From assembly GCA_944321845.1 (NCBI GenBank), contig CALUMT010000020.1, positions 104,888-168,887 on the forward strand: a DNA stretch of 64,000 nucleotides. Reading direction: 5' to 3'. Each line of letters opens with the position of its first letter. Position 1 is the stretch's first letter. This DNA comes from an uncultured Butyricimonas sp. GTDB taxonomy: Bacteria > Bacteroidota > Bacteroidia > Bacteroidales > Marinifilaceae. The notes beneath the pieces were generated by a model. That model did not search any database. It had not been told where the DNA came from and saw nothing but the letters and a program-made list of their open reading frames with translations. A program made the position numbers and the translations under genes. Positions 51,438 to 59,426 of the stretch are shown in pieces.

Positions 51438-53195
51438 TTACTTCCTTCTCTCGGCCAGGATATCATCCACTTCCTTCTCGAAACCCTTGAAGGCATCGGA
51501 CTGGAACTCCGAGTAGTTCATCTGCTTGAAGGCATTGATAATCCGCTTGAAATAGGGATTCACCTCCTCGAAGCCATCGAACGAGAAGTCCGCCCTCACC
51601 ACCGTCAGCACCTTCTCCAGCATGTACCGTTGCCGATCCATCGACGTCGAACCGTCGATACTGTCGAAGGCATCCTGCTGCAATATCACGAAGTCGATAA
51701 GCTCCGACTTCCAGTAAATCACGTGATAATCCAACGGCACCCCGTCATCCCCGAGGATATCGATCTGTTCCGCCGTCTCGCGTCCACGAACCAGCATATT
51801 GCGAGCCTCGTTCACGTCGGCAATCCAGGTATCGGAAATGTGCTCGCGGGCAAAATCAACGAACTCCGGGTACTCCAGATACTTCGAGTACGACTCCAGC
51901 GTGTCGATAGCCGGGTAACGCTTGGCATCCGCCCGGGCCTGCGACAAGGCGTAGAAACAGCGGGCCACCTTCTTCGTCGACTCCGTCACCGGCTCCTTCA
52001 GGTTACCTCCGGCAGGCGACACCGTACCAATGAACGTCACCGAACCCGTCTTCCCGTTATTCAGGTACACCATCCCGGCGCGGGCGTAGAAATTGGAAAT
52101 AATCGCCGACAAGTCCATCGGGAACGCGTCCTGTCCCGGCAATTCCTCCATGCGGTTCGACATCTCCCGCAGAGCCTGTGCCCAACGAGACGTTGAGTCG
52201 GCCAGCAACAACACCTTCATTCCCATCGCCCGGTAATATTCCCCGATCGTCATCGCCGTGTAAACCGAAGCCTCACGGGCCGCAACCGGCATGTTAGACG
52301 TGTTCGCGATAATCGTCGTCCGCTCGAACAACTTCCGTCCCGACCGCGGGTCATCCAGCTCCGGGAACTCCGTGAAAATCTCCACCACCTCGTTCGCACG
52401 CTCCCCGCACGCCGCCATGATGATGATATCCGCGTCGGCAAACCGCGACAGGGCATGCTGCAGCACTGTCTTCCCCGTTCCGAACGGTCCCGGGATAAAA
52501 CCCGTACCCCCTTCCAGGATCGGGTTCATCGTGTCGATAACCCGTACACCCGTCTCCATCTGGCGGAACGGACGCGGCTTATCCACGTAATTGCGGACGG
52601 CCACCTTCACCGGCCACCGCTGTACCATCGTCACCGGCACTTCCTTGCCTGACTCGTCGCGCAACACCGCGATCGTGTCGTTAATCGTGTACTCACCGGC
52701 AGCCGCCACCGACTCCACGGTGAATTCGCCCTTCAGCTTGAAGGGCACCATTATCTTGTGGTCCAACCAGTTCTCCTTCACGTTACCGAGCCAATCGGCA
52801 GCCTTCACCCGGTCACCGGCCTTCGCCAGCGGGGTAAAACTCCACTTCTTGTCGTCCTCCAGCGGGTTCGTGTACTCCCCTCGCTTGAGGAACACCCCGG
52901 TCATCTTGTCCAGGTCGTTCTGCAAGCCGTCAAAATTCTTGGACAACAACCCCGGCCCGAGAGTCACCTCCAGCATGTGGTTCTCGAACACCACCGGTGT
53001 CCCCGGTTTCAGCCCCCGGGTACTCTCGAACACCTGCACGTAGGCAATGTCCTTCACCACCTTGATCACCTCCGCCATCAACCGTTCCCTCCCCAGCTCG
53101 ATAAAGCAAATCTCGTTCTGGGACACGGGACCCTCCGTCCGCACAAGCACAAGATTGGAGATAATACTGTGAACTTTTCCTTGTGTCTTACTCAT
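51438..53195 (-). CDS. V-type ATPase catalytic subunit A
   Basis: Catalytic ATPase subunit, 585 residues. P-loop GPFGTGKTVL at about 236-245; the A-type non-homologous insert (about 110-180) is present; the Walker B region LLADSTSRWAQALREMSNRM (about 322-341) holds the arginine-rich stretch of the family. It should hydrolyse ATP, or make it when the ion gradient drives reverse rotation. Encoded 34 nt after DUF2764. Confidence 0.96.
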   Translation of the reverse strand: MSKTQGKVHSIISNLVLVRTEGPVSQNEICFIELGRERLMAEVIKVVKDIAYVQVFESTRGLKPGTPVVFENHMLEVTLGPGLLSKNFDGLQNDLDKMTGVFLKRGEYTNPLEDDKKWSFTPLAKAGDRVKAADWLGNVKENWLDHKIMVPFKLKGEFTVESVAAAGEYTINDTIAVLRDESGKEVPVTMVQRWPVKVAVRNYVDKPRPFRQMETGVRVIDTMNPILEGGTGFIPGPFGTGKTVLQHALSRFADADIIIMAACGERANEVVEIFTEFPELDDPRSGRKLFERTTIIANTSNMPVAAREASVYTAMTIGEYYRAMGMKVLLLADSTSRWAQALREMSNRMEELPGQDAFPMDLSAIISNFYARAGMVYLNNGKTGSVTFIGTVSPAGGNLKEPVTESTKKVARCFYALSQARADAKRYPAIDTLESYSKYLEYPEFVDFAREHISDTWIADVNEARNMLVRGRETAEQIDILGDDGVPLDYHVIYWKSELIDFVILQQDAFDSIDGSTSMDRQRYMLEKVLTVVRADFSFDGFEEVNPYFKRIINAFKQMNYSEFQSDAFKGFEKEVDDILAERRK

Positions 53196-53229
53196 GTCGT
53201 TATTACTAAATATTTATCCGTTTCTAACC

Positions 53230-54057
53230 TTACTTAAACTCCTCGGCGAACTCGAAACTCCGGCGGAAACGTTCCACCATTTCCGTGAACACCCGTCGGC
53301 CACTCTCCGAGTTCATCCGGCTCCATCGCTCCGCTATCATCAGCTCCAGCAGGAAACCCAGCACCCGCTCCAGCGAGAAATACTCGAACGTCAGCGACTC
53401 CTCGATAAAATCCCACGCCAGCAGATCCAGCCCCCGTTCCCGCTCCACGAGATTCGGGTTCTCCACCAGCGACGCCACGCGTTCCACGTACGGGTAATCC
53501 ATCGACAGCCCGAAATCCTTCGCCGTCGACGACCGCAACGCCCGGGCAAAAGCATTATCGCCGACCACCTCCCGGGCAATCTCCCGCCCGTGCTTCCGGC
53601 AATTCAACGCCGTCACCAGGTTCTTCACGTTCAGCGAGAACTCGGCGTAACGGCGCACGAAACCCTCACGCTGCCCCAGCAGGTAATCGTAATACATCCC
53701 GCTCAGCACGTTCTCGGGCAACACCCCCTCCGGCAACCGTTCCTCCCGGAAATCCGCGATGAATCGCTCCAGGTAAGCCGGCAACGCCCCCGTCGGTTCC
53801 GTCACCTCGCCCTCCAGCACCGCCAACGGGTAAACCGTTCCCGCATCCGCTCCCGGCGTCTCCTTACGGAGCAACCGCAGCACCGCCGCGTTATCCCGGG
53901 TCAGGAAAAACAGGTCCATCACCCGCCGGTCCCGCTCGCTCAACGACCCCGCAGCCATCTCCCGGAACTCCTCCACCGCCAGCGGCAACTTCCTGTCATC
54001 CCGGGTCAACCCCGGCAACCCCGCTATCAGGCAATAATATTGATTACTGAACACCAT
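53230..54057 (-). CDS. DUF2764 protein, probable V-ATPase subunit C equivalent
   Basis: A 275-residue, mostly helical protein that I recognise as DUF2764, a family found in V-ATPase operons of Bacteroidetes, Spirochaetes and Chlamydiae. It begins MVFSNQYYCLIAGLPGLTRDD and is rich in Arg, Glu and Leu. It lies between E and A, where archaeal and Thermus operons have C. No ordinary C gene is present, so it likely fills the C position that joins stalk and ring. That role is inferred from place and length (about 270 versus about 320 for C). Confidence 0.82.
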   Translation of the reverse strand: MVFSNQYYCLIAGLPGLTRDDRKLPLAVEEFREMAAGSLSERDRRVMDLFFLTRDNAAVLRLLRKETPGADAGTVYPLAVLEGEVTEPTGALPAYLERFIADFREERLPEGVLPENVLSGMYYDYLLGQREGFVRRYAEFSLNVKNLVTALNCRKHGREIAREVVGDNAFARALRSSTAKDFGLSMDYPYVERVASLVENPNLVERERGLDLLAWDFIEESLTFEYFSLERVLGFLLELMIAERWSRMNSESGRRVFTEMVERFRRSFEFAEEFK

Positions 54058-54061
54058 AGGC

Positions 54062-54670
54062 TCACTTCTTAAACAACAGCTCCTTGGTCAACCCCCGCGT
54101 GTAACGGGCGAAAAACGCCTCGAACACCTCCTCCGAGAACGTCAGCTGATAGCTTCCGTCCCGCGGCTGCAACACGAACTCGCCTTCCACGCCACCGACC
54201 TTCAGCGTCAATCCCTTATCGAGCAACTCCTTGCACTTCCCCGCGATGAAAGCCTCCAGGCTCTCCTTCTCCCCCTCCGGCAGCAGCACCTCCAGGTCCA
54301 GGTTTCCCTCGGCCACATCCCACTTCCGCACGATAGTCAACAGCAATTCCTGTATAAAAGCCTTATCCTCGAAGCCCTTCCTGGCCATTTCACCGGCCAC
54401 CTCGCCGGTCACCAGATCCACGAGCGACTGTCTCGCGGCAGCCAACGCCTGACGGGCAGCCAACGTCATCTCCGACTCCACCTTCCCGCGCAAGGCCTCA
54501 GCCTCAGCCCCGGCGGCCGCCTTCAACTCCTCCGCCTCGGCCCGTGCCTCGCGGACAATCCGCTCGGCCTCCTCCTTCGCCCGGTTCACGATCTCCCCGG
54601 CCTCAGCCCGTGCCTTCTCCACGCCCTCGTTGTAAAGCTTCTTGGTCAAAATATCCAATTTATTTTCCAT
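54062..54670 (-). CDS. V-type ATPase subunit E (peripheral stalk)
   Basis: A 202-residue peripheral-stalk subunit. The first half (about 10-85) is a long helix rich in Ala, Glu, Arg and Lys (GVEKARAEAGEIVNRAKEEAE), and the second half is the globular domain that binds the head. First gene of the operon; DUF2764 begins 4 nt later. No partner G/H gene for the stalk was found in the operon; it may be elsewhere or replaced. A GTCCC/GGGAC hairpin at 54702-54715 lies in the leader. Confidence 0.9.
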   Translation of the reverse strand: MENKLDILTKKLYNEGVEKARAEAGEIVNRAKEEAERIVREARAEAEELKAAAGAEAEALRGKVESEMTLAARQALAAARQSLVDLVTGEVAGEMARKGFEDKAFIQELLLTIVRKWDVAEGNLDLEVLLPEGEKESLEAFIAGKCKELLDKGLTLKVGGVEGEFVLQPRDGSYQLTFSEEVFEAFFARYTRGLTKELLFKK

Positions 54671-54982
54671 ACTGAAAAGGTATTAAATAGTTACATTTCT
54701 CGTCCCACGAGGGACAAAATCTGTGCCCAAGGTATTTAAAAGGATTTAAAAATCCAAATATTCAACACGCCAAACGACATTCTTCCCGCGTAAAAATCCC
54801 GGGAAGCCCCGCCAAACCTCCTCCCCATCCCCGAACGTATCCAACAACTCTCTCCCTCTTCCCCTCTCCCGTTACATATCCCGTCCCCGCACTCCCCCCG
54901 CTGATCCAGGGGGATATTCCCCCACTCCTCCCGAATAACTACATACATCTTACTTCGTTATTATTTACTCATGACTTGTCCA

Positions 54983-55015
54983 GCAAGTAATGAGCAAGTA
55001 ATAAGCAAGTGATTC
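54983..55015 (+). repeat. Three tandem 11-bp units GCAAGTAATGA
   Basis: GCAAGTAATGA (54983), GCAAGTAATAA (54994) and GCAAGTGATTC (55005), exact 11-nt steps with GCAAGT invariant. Inverted ACTTG (54974-54978) and CTTG (55015-55018) flank the array. It lies about 180 nt before the LysR gene. Confidence 0.75.
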
Positions 55016-55031
55016 TTGTATGGATATTCCC

Positions 55032-55064
55032 TGACACCCCGGGATTACCCCCCTGAATCCCCGG
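55032..55064 (+). repeat. GC-rich 11-bp period repeat
   Basis: TGACACCCCGG (55032), GATTACCCCCC (55043) and TGAATCCCCGG (55054). The outer two units match in nine of 11 positions at a spacing of exactly 22; the middle one keeps only the C run. It is separate from, and out of phase with, the array at 54983. Confidence 0.5.
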
Positions 55065-55192
55065 GAGATGTACCAACGGACCGTTCCGGAGAACCGGGCG
55101 GGGAAAGCTTTCCCGCCCGAAGGGAGGGGAAGATGCCCGGGGATTCGCACTTTTTCCGTACCTTCGCGGGGTAACCACGAAAGACGTGCATC

Positions 55193-56086
55193 ATGCTGGA
55201 CCATAAACTGACTATCTTTTACCACACCGCCAAATCGCTCAGCACGACACGGGCGGCCGAGGCGCTGCGGTTGTCGCAACCCGCCGTGTCGAAGAGCATC
55301 AAGGAGCTGGAGACGGAGCTGGGCCTCACGCTCTTCAACCGCGAGCGGGGTCGATTGACACTGACGCCCGCCGGGGAGTATCTCCTGGGGCGGGGGGAGG
55401 AATTCCTGCGGCTGGAACGCGACACGCTGTTCGGGCTGCAGGGGATGAAGGGGGCGTTCTCGGGGACGATCCGCACGGGAGCGAGCACGACGCTCTCGCA
55501 GTATATCCTGCCGGGACTTCTCGCCCGATTCCGGGAACGGTATCCCGACATTGGGGTGGATCTGGTGAGCGGTAACACGGGGCAAATCGAGGAAGAGGTG
55601 CTCGCGGGGAATATCCAGCTGGCCTTCATCGAGGGCATGCCTTCGCGGACAGATATCCATTACATCCCCTTCCTGGAGGATGAAATCGTGCTGGTGACGC
55701 GGGCCGACAATCCCTGCCCGGGGACATTGCGGCCGGGTGACCTGCGGGAGCGGGAATTCGCCCTCCGCGAGAAAGGGTCGGGAACGAACGAGGTAATCCG
55801 CCGTCACCTGGAACGGGCCGGGCTCTCGGTGCACGAGCTGCGACGGGCCATCGTTATCGGGACAACGGAGGGTATCAAGCAATACCTGAAACGGTCGTCG
55901 TGCTTCGCCCTCGTATCGGTGTATTCCATCCGGGAGGAATTGGCCGGGGGGACGCTGAAGATCGTGGACATCGAGGGGATGGAAATCAAGCGGACGCTGT
56001 ACGCCATCCACCGGCAGGGGAACCTGGACCCGTACGCGGGGGAGTTGCTCCACTTCTGCGAACGGCACAAAAATAAAATCGGTTGA
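55193..56086 (+). CDS. LysR-family transcriptional regulator
   Basis: A 297-residue LysR-type activator/repressor. The winged helix covers residues 1-60 (SLSTTRAAEALRLSQPAVSKSIKELETELG) and the effector domain about 90-295. It is encoded on the same strand as the following exbB, exbD and yeiH genes. In many bacteria a LysR gene lies next to a yeiH-type exporter, and here a T-N11-A palindrome is placed in front of yeiH, so it is the likely target. Effector unknown; sulphur compounds are possible by family neighbours. Confidence 0.93.
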   Translation: MLDHKLTIFYHTAKSLSTTRAAEALRLSQPAVSKSIKELETELGLTLFNRERGRLTLTPAGEYLLGRGEEFLRLERDTLFGLQGMKGAFSGTIRTGASTTLSQYILPGLLARFRERYPDIGVDLVSGNTGQIEEEVLAGNIQLAFIEGMPSRTDIHYIPFLEDEIVLVTRADNPCPGTLRPGDLREREFALREKGSGTNEVIRRHLERAGLSVHELRRAIVIGTTEGIKQYLKRSSCFALVSVYSIREELAGGTLKIVDIEGMEIKRTLYAIHRQGNLDPYAGELLHFCERHKNKIG

Positions 56087-56140
56087 GGCGCTTGCGCGTC
56101 CGAGAAAACGCGGTATCTTAGCGCGACAAGAAAGGGAAAT

Positions 56141-56800
56141 ATGCAATTATCATTGATACAATTGACGAGCGAGGCCGCGGGCGGCATGAGCTTGTGGGGA
56201 ATGGTGCTGAAAGGGGGCTGGCTGATGCTCCCGATATTCGCCGCATCGGTGGTGGCGATTTATATTATCTGCGAGCGGTACGTGACGATACGGCGGACGG
56301 GAGTGACAGACGAGGCGTTGCTGGAACGCGTGGGCGAGCGGCTGCGGCGGGGTGACCACGCGGGAGCCCTGGCGGAGTGCGAAACGGAAGGGACGCCCCT
56401 GGCACGGGTACTGGCAAAGGGTATCCGGGTGCGGGAGGAGGATGCGGCGGAGATCCGCCGGGCGATGGAGGAGACAGCAAACCGGGAGGTTAGCGCCATC
56501 GAGCGGGGATTGCCGACGCTGGCGACGTGCGCGGGTATCGCCCCGATGATCGGGTTCCTCGGCACGGTGGTGGGGATGGTGCAGTCGTTCTACGACATGT
56601 CTATGGCCGGGAGCAGCATTGACATCGGGCTGTTGTCGCGGGGTATCTACACGGCGATGATCACGACGGTAGCGGGACTCATCGTGGGTATCGTGGGACA
56701 GCTGGGGTACAATTTCCTGGTGGCCCGGGTGGATCGACTGGTAGCCCGGATGGAGTTCTACGCTTCGGAACTGGTAGAGTTGTTGCACGCTAAAAAGTGA
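56141..56800 (+). CDS. MotA/TolQ/ExbB proton channel family protein
   Basis: Inner-membrane channel subunit of 219 residues with three membrane helices (about 23-48, 125-150 and 165-195). The second contains CAGIAPMIGFLGTVVGMVQSF and the third GIYTAMITTVAGLIVGIVGQL, the ExbB/TolQ signature. With ExbD it turns proton flow into energy for TonB or Tol. No tonB or tolA follows; this unit ends with exbD. Its stop overlaps the first possible GTG start of exbD. TATCTTAG at about 56113 may be its -7 element. Confidence 0.92.
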   Translation: MQLSLIQLTSEAAGGMSLWGMVLKGGWLMLPIFAASVVAIYIICERYVTIRRTGVTDEALLERVGERLRRGDHAGALAECETEGTPLARVLAKGIRVREEDAAEIRRAMEETANREVSAIERGLPTLATCAGIAPMIGFLGTVVGMVQSFYDMSMAGSSIDIGLLSRGIYTAMITTVAGLIVGIVGQLGYNFLVARVDRLVARMEFYASELVELLHAKK

Positions 56801-56805
56801 ATCGC

Positions 56806-57198
56806 ATGGCCATTAAACGCAAGAGCAAGATAAACGCGGGATTCAGCATGTCGTCGATGACGGACATCTTTTTCCTGCTGCTGTTGTTCTTCATGATTTC
56901 CTCGACATTAATTAACCCGAATGCCCTGCGGCTGCTGTTACCCAAAAGCACGAACCAGACGACGGAGCGGCCGGTGACGGTGGTAGGCATCGACGCCCGG
57001 CGGAATTTCTACGTGAACGACCGGCTGACGCCTTTCTCCATGCTGGAGCGGCGGCTGGTGGAAGAGTTGCGGGAAGTGGAGGAGCCGTGCATCTCGCTGC
57101 AGGCCGACAAGAGCGTGCCGCTGGAGGAGGTGGTGAAGGTGATGAACATCGCAAAAGACCATAATTACCGCTTGATTCTGGCCACGGAGCCGGAATAA
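56806..57198 (+). CDS. ExbD/TolR-family biopolymer transport protein
   Basis: A 130-residue partner of ExbB with one membrane helix (about 18-38) whose N-terminal end has the family's key Asp in SSMTDIFFLLLLFFM, and a periplasmic domain ending in LVEELREVEEPCISLQADK and VMNIAKDHNYRLIL. I start at ATG 56806 (MAIKRKSKINAG), after the exbB stop; a GTG at 56797 would overlap it. Energy transfer to TonB-dependent receptors such as the two SusC proteins is possible. Confidence 0.9.
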   Translation: MAIKRKSKINAGFSMSSMTDIFFLLLLFFMISSTLINPNALRLLLPKSTNQTTERPVTVVGIDARRNFYVNDRLTPFSMLERRLVEELREVEEPCISLQADKSVPLEEVVKVMNIAKDHNYRLILATEPE

Positions 57199-57292
57199 TT
57201 CCCGTTCCCCGGGAGGGGATCTCGACTTTTCTTTTTTCCACGGGCCGGAGGAGCAAGGGCTTCCTCCGAAGAGGGTTTCGTGGGGTAAGACA

Positions 57293-57316
57293 ATAACCGC
57301 CGGTTATAGGGAATAA
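57293..57316 (+). promoter_or_regulatory. LysR-type T-N11-A operator before yeiH
   Basis: Perfect palindrome ATAACCG-C-CGGTTAT at 57293-57307, which contains T-N11-A, the classic LysR-type site. A second overlapping inverted pair TTAT-N5-ATAA follows (57304-57316). The centre is about 65 nt before the predicted start of yeiH transcription, the position used by LysR recognition sites. The regulator is assumed to be the LysR gene 2 kb upstream. Confidence 0.6.
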
Positions 57317-57326
57317 GTATTTTTCA

Positions 57327-57358
57327 TTTCCAGGATTCATGGACATTGCCTTACTTTG
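57327..57358 (+). promoter_or_regulatory. Promoter of yeiH-like gene
   Basis: TTTC (57327-57330) and TTACTTTG (57351-57358) separated by 20 nt, one mismatch from the Bacteroidetes consensus in each element. A weak match plus an upstream palindrome fits an activated promoter. Confidence 0.6.
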
Positions 57359-57391
57359 CGACAAGTTAAACACGTTGAAACTATAAATGAC

Positions 57392-58468
57392 ATGAGACTA
57401 AGTGAAGAAAAAGGTAACACGTTGCACGGCATCCTGCTGATCGCCCTGTTTTCCTGCGCGGCATTCTACATCGCCGAAATTCCATTCGTGAAGAGTTTAT
57501 CGTTCAGCCCGCTTATCGTGGGTATCATCCTGGGTATGCTGTACGCCAACAGCCTGCGCAACCATTTGCCGGCGACATGGGTACCGGGCATCAAGTTCTG
57601 CACGAAGCAGATCCTGCGCACGGGTATCGTGCTCTACGGGTTCCGTCTGACGCTGAACCAGGTGGCGGCCGTGGGTCTTCCCGCGGTGGTGATTGACGCC
57701 ATCGTGGTGACGGGAACCATTTTCCTGGGCATCTGGCTGGGCCGGGTACTGAAACTGGATAAAGACACCTCGCTGATGACAGCCACGGGTAGCGCCATCT
57801 GCGGTGCGGCTGCCGTACTGGGCGCCGAGCCGGTGGTGAAATGCGAGGGACACAAGACAGCTATCGCCGTGTCGACGGTGGTGATATTCGGAACTATCTC
57901 GATGTTCCTCTACCCGATACTCTACCGGGCAGGATTGCTCGATGCCCTGGGAGACACGGGTGTGGCCATATACACGGGAAGCACGCTGCACGAGGTGGCT
58001 CACGTGGCCGGAGCCGGGAACGCCATGGACCCGACCGACGCGCTGGGTATCGCCGGCACGGCAACCATCACGAAGATGATCCGGGTGATGATGCTCGCCC
58101 CGGTACTGGTCATCATGAGTTTCGCGCTGGCCGGCCGGAAGAAGACCGGGCCTGACGGGAAGCCGGGAAAGAGCAAAATCACCATCCCCTGGTTCGCCTT
58201 CGGCTTTATCGGGATCATCTGCCTGAACACGCTGTTGCAATACCTGGGCGGGGTAGACACGGTGAAGGAAATCCCGTTGAACGGAGCCATCGAATACCTG
58301 GACACCTTCCTGCTGACCATGGCGATGACGGCCCTCGGTACGGAGACGAGTTTCGATAAATTCAAGCAGGCGGGAGCAAAACCCTTCGTGCTGGCCCTGC
58401 TGCTGTACGTGTGGTTGGTCGGCGGCGGCTACCTGCTGGTAAAATACCTGACGCCTTGTCTCATGTAA
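57392..58468 (+). CDS. YeiH-family putative sulphate exporter
   Basis: A 358-residue inner-membrane protein with about ten helices. Family marks: FVKSLSFSPLIVGIILGMLYANS (about 37-60), ATGSAICGAAAVLG (about 131-144), STLHEVAHVAGAG (about 197-209) and TMAMTALGTETSFDKFKQAG near the end. The family is annotated as putative sulphate exporter, but direct evidence is thin. I start at ATG 57392 (MRLSEEKGN); earlier codons overlap the promoter -7 element. The gene has its own promoter with a LysR-type site and ends in a long terminator. Confidence 0.85.
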   Translation: MRLSEEKGNTLHGILLIALFSCAAFYIAEIPFVKSLSFSPLIVGIILGMLYANSLRNHLPATWVPGIKFCTKQILRTGIVLYGFRLTLNQVAAVGLPAVVIDAIVVTGTIFLGIWLGRVLKLDKDTSLMTATGSAICGAAAVLGAEPVVKCEGHKTAIAVSTVVIFGTISMFLYPILYRAGLLDALGDTGVAIYTGSTLHEVAHVAGAGNAMDPTDALGIAGTATITKMIRVMMLAPVLVIMSFALAGRKKTGPDGKPGKSKITIPWFAFGFIGIICLNTLLQYLGGVDTVKEIPLNGAIEYLDTFLLTMAMTALGTETSFDKFKQAGAKPFVLALLLYVWLVGGGYLLVKYLTPCLM

Positions 58469-58494
58469 ATAATCAAGATAAGTTTTCAACCCGA

Positions 58495-58538
58495 AAGCGG
58501 CCTGCCCTCGTTCCCGAGCGGCGGGCCGTTTGTTTTGG
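58495..58538 (+). terminator. Terminator after yeiH-like gene
   Basis: Long GC-rich hairpin: outer 12-bp stem with two wobble pairs (58495-58506 with 58520-58531) and an inner CTCG/CGAG stem closed by TTCC, followed by GTTTT. Confidence 0.85.
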
Positions 58539-58550
58539 GGACGGGATATG

Positions 58551-59288
58551 TCAGTTGTTGAGCCAGCGCTTGAAATCCTGGATACGGTCGGCGCTGACTA
58601 TGACCTCGACGCCCTCGGGAGGCAGCGGGGAAAGGACAACGCGAACGCGGCTGTTGGAATAACGCACCATCTCCTGGATGGAGGGGAAACTGATGATGAA
58701 CTTGCGGTTAATCTTGAAGAAACGGGCGGGATTCAGCTTGCTCTCGATGGCACTGATGGTGGAATCGAGAATATAGCTCTGCCCGTCACGGGTAAAGAGA
58801 AGGAGGTATTTCCCGTCAGCCATAAAGTAGGCAACATCATCGACGGCAACCGACTTCATCCTCGAGCCCAGAGTGATAAGGAAACGTTCCTGATAAAGGG
58901 AGACGGAAGCCACGGGATTGCTCTCGACGGGAGCGGCAAAGGAGCGGACCTTCTCCAAGGCCTGCCGCAATTCATCCCGCTCAAAGGGTTTGAGCAGGTA
59001 ATCGACGCCCTGGTACTTGAAGGCTTTCAGGGCATACTCGTCGTAAGCGGTGATGAAGATGACGGGGACGGATATTTTCACCTGCTGGAAAATATCGAAA
59101 CTCTGCCCATCGCCCAGATGAATGTCCATGAAAAGTAAATCCACGGTATTTGTCGCCAACCATTCCACGCTCTCCCGCACGGAATTCAGCCGGGCGATGA
59201 CCTCCACGTCCGGGGCGACCTCGGCCAAGGCCTGCTCCAGTTCCAGGGCGGCCAAGTGCTCGTCTTCGATAATTGCCACGTTCATCAT
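58551..59288 (-). CDS. LytTR-family response regulator (orphan)
   Basis: A 245-residue response regulator. Receiver domain about 3-120 with Asp55 in LLFMDIHLGDGQ, and the LytTR DNA-binding domain (about 145-243, with SRMKSVAVDDVAYFMADGKYLL). LytTR regulators usually pair with a histidine kinase of the LytS/YehU type; none is adjacent, so its kinase is outside the window or it is an orphan. It begins with two consecutive ATGs. Confidence 0.92.
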   Translation of the reverse strand: MMNVAIIEDEHLAALELEQALAEVAPDVEVIARLNSVRESVEWLATNTVDLLFMDIHLGDGQSFDIFQQVKISVPVIFITAYDEYALKAFKYQGVDYLLKPFERDELRQALEKVRSFAAPVESNPVASVSLYQERFLITLGSRMKSVAVDDVAYFMADGKYLLLFTRDGQSYILDSTISAIESKLNPARFFKINRKFIISFPSIQEMVRYSNSRVRVVLSPLPPEGVEVIVSADRIQDFKRWLNN

Positions 59289-59369
59289 ATTCTTTTCGCC
59301 ATTTAGTCCTCGTACCCGGGAAGGGGGTACACGCGAATGTACGGATTTTTCCCGGAAATGTGACCTGAA

Positions 59370-59407
59370 AAAATTCAGGCGCCTCGAGAGATGAGACGCC
59401 TGGATTC
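59370..59407 (-). terminator. Terminator of the second SusC/SusD unit
   Basis: Stem CAGGCG (59376-59381) with CGCCTG (59397-59402), one mismatch, then CTC/GAG and a 7-nt loop. On the minus strand AATTTTTTC follows. It lies 20 nt past the SusD stop. Confidence 0.8.
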
Positions 59408-59426
59408 GTATCGCGTGAAAAGAAAA

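Larger units (their letters stand above)
54671..55192. other. Gene-free stretch between the V-ATPase operon and lysR
   Basis: About 520 nt separating two divergent units. It contains a leader hairpin near 54702-54715, a C-rich run (54800-54900), an 11-bp array at 54983-55015 and a GC-rich 11-bp array at 55032-55064. No open frame looks real. TACCTTCG at about 55157 is a possible -7 element for the LysR gene. Confidence 0.6.

Noticed and set aside
50363..51490. Long plus-strand frame (375 codons) opposite V-ATPase subunit B
   Set aside because: His/Arg-rich shadow of subunit B; no signal, motif or promoter.
53194..54072. Plus-strand frame of 292 codons opposite DUF2764
   Set aside because: Dominated by Arg, His, Gln and Pro; antisense shadow in a GC-rich region.
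54965..56146. Long minus-strand frame (393 codons) opposite the LysR gene
   Set aside because: Composition is rich in Arg, Pro and His with no domain; it is the antisense shadow of a GC-rich gene whose plus-strand product is a clear LysR protein.
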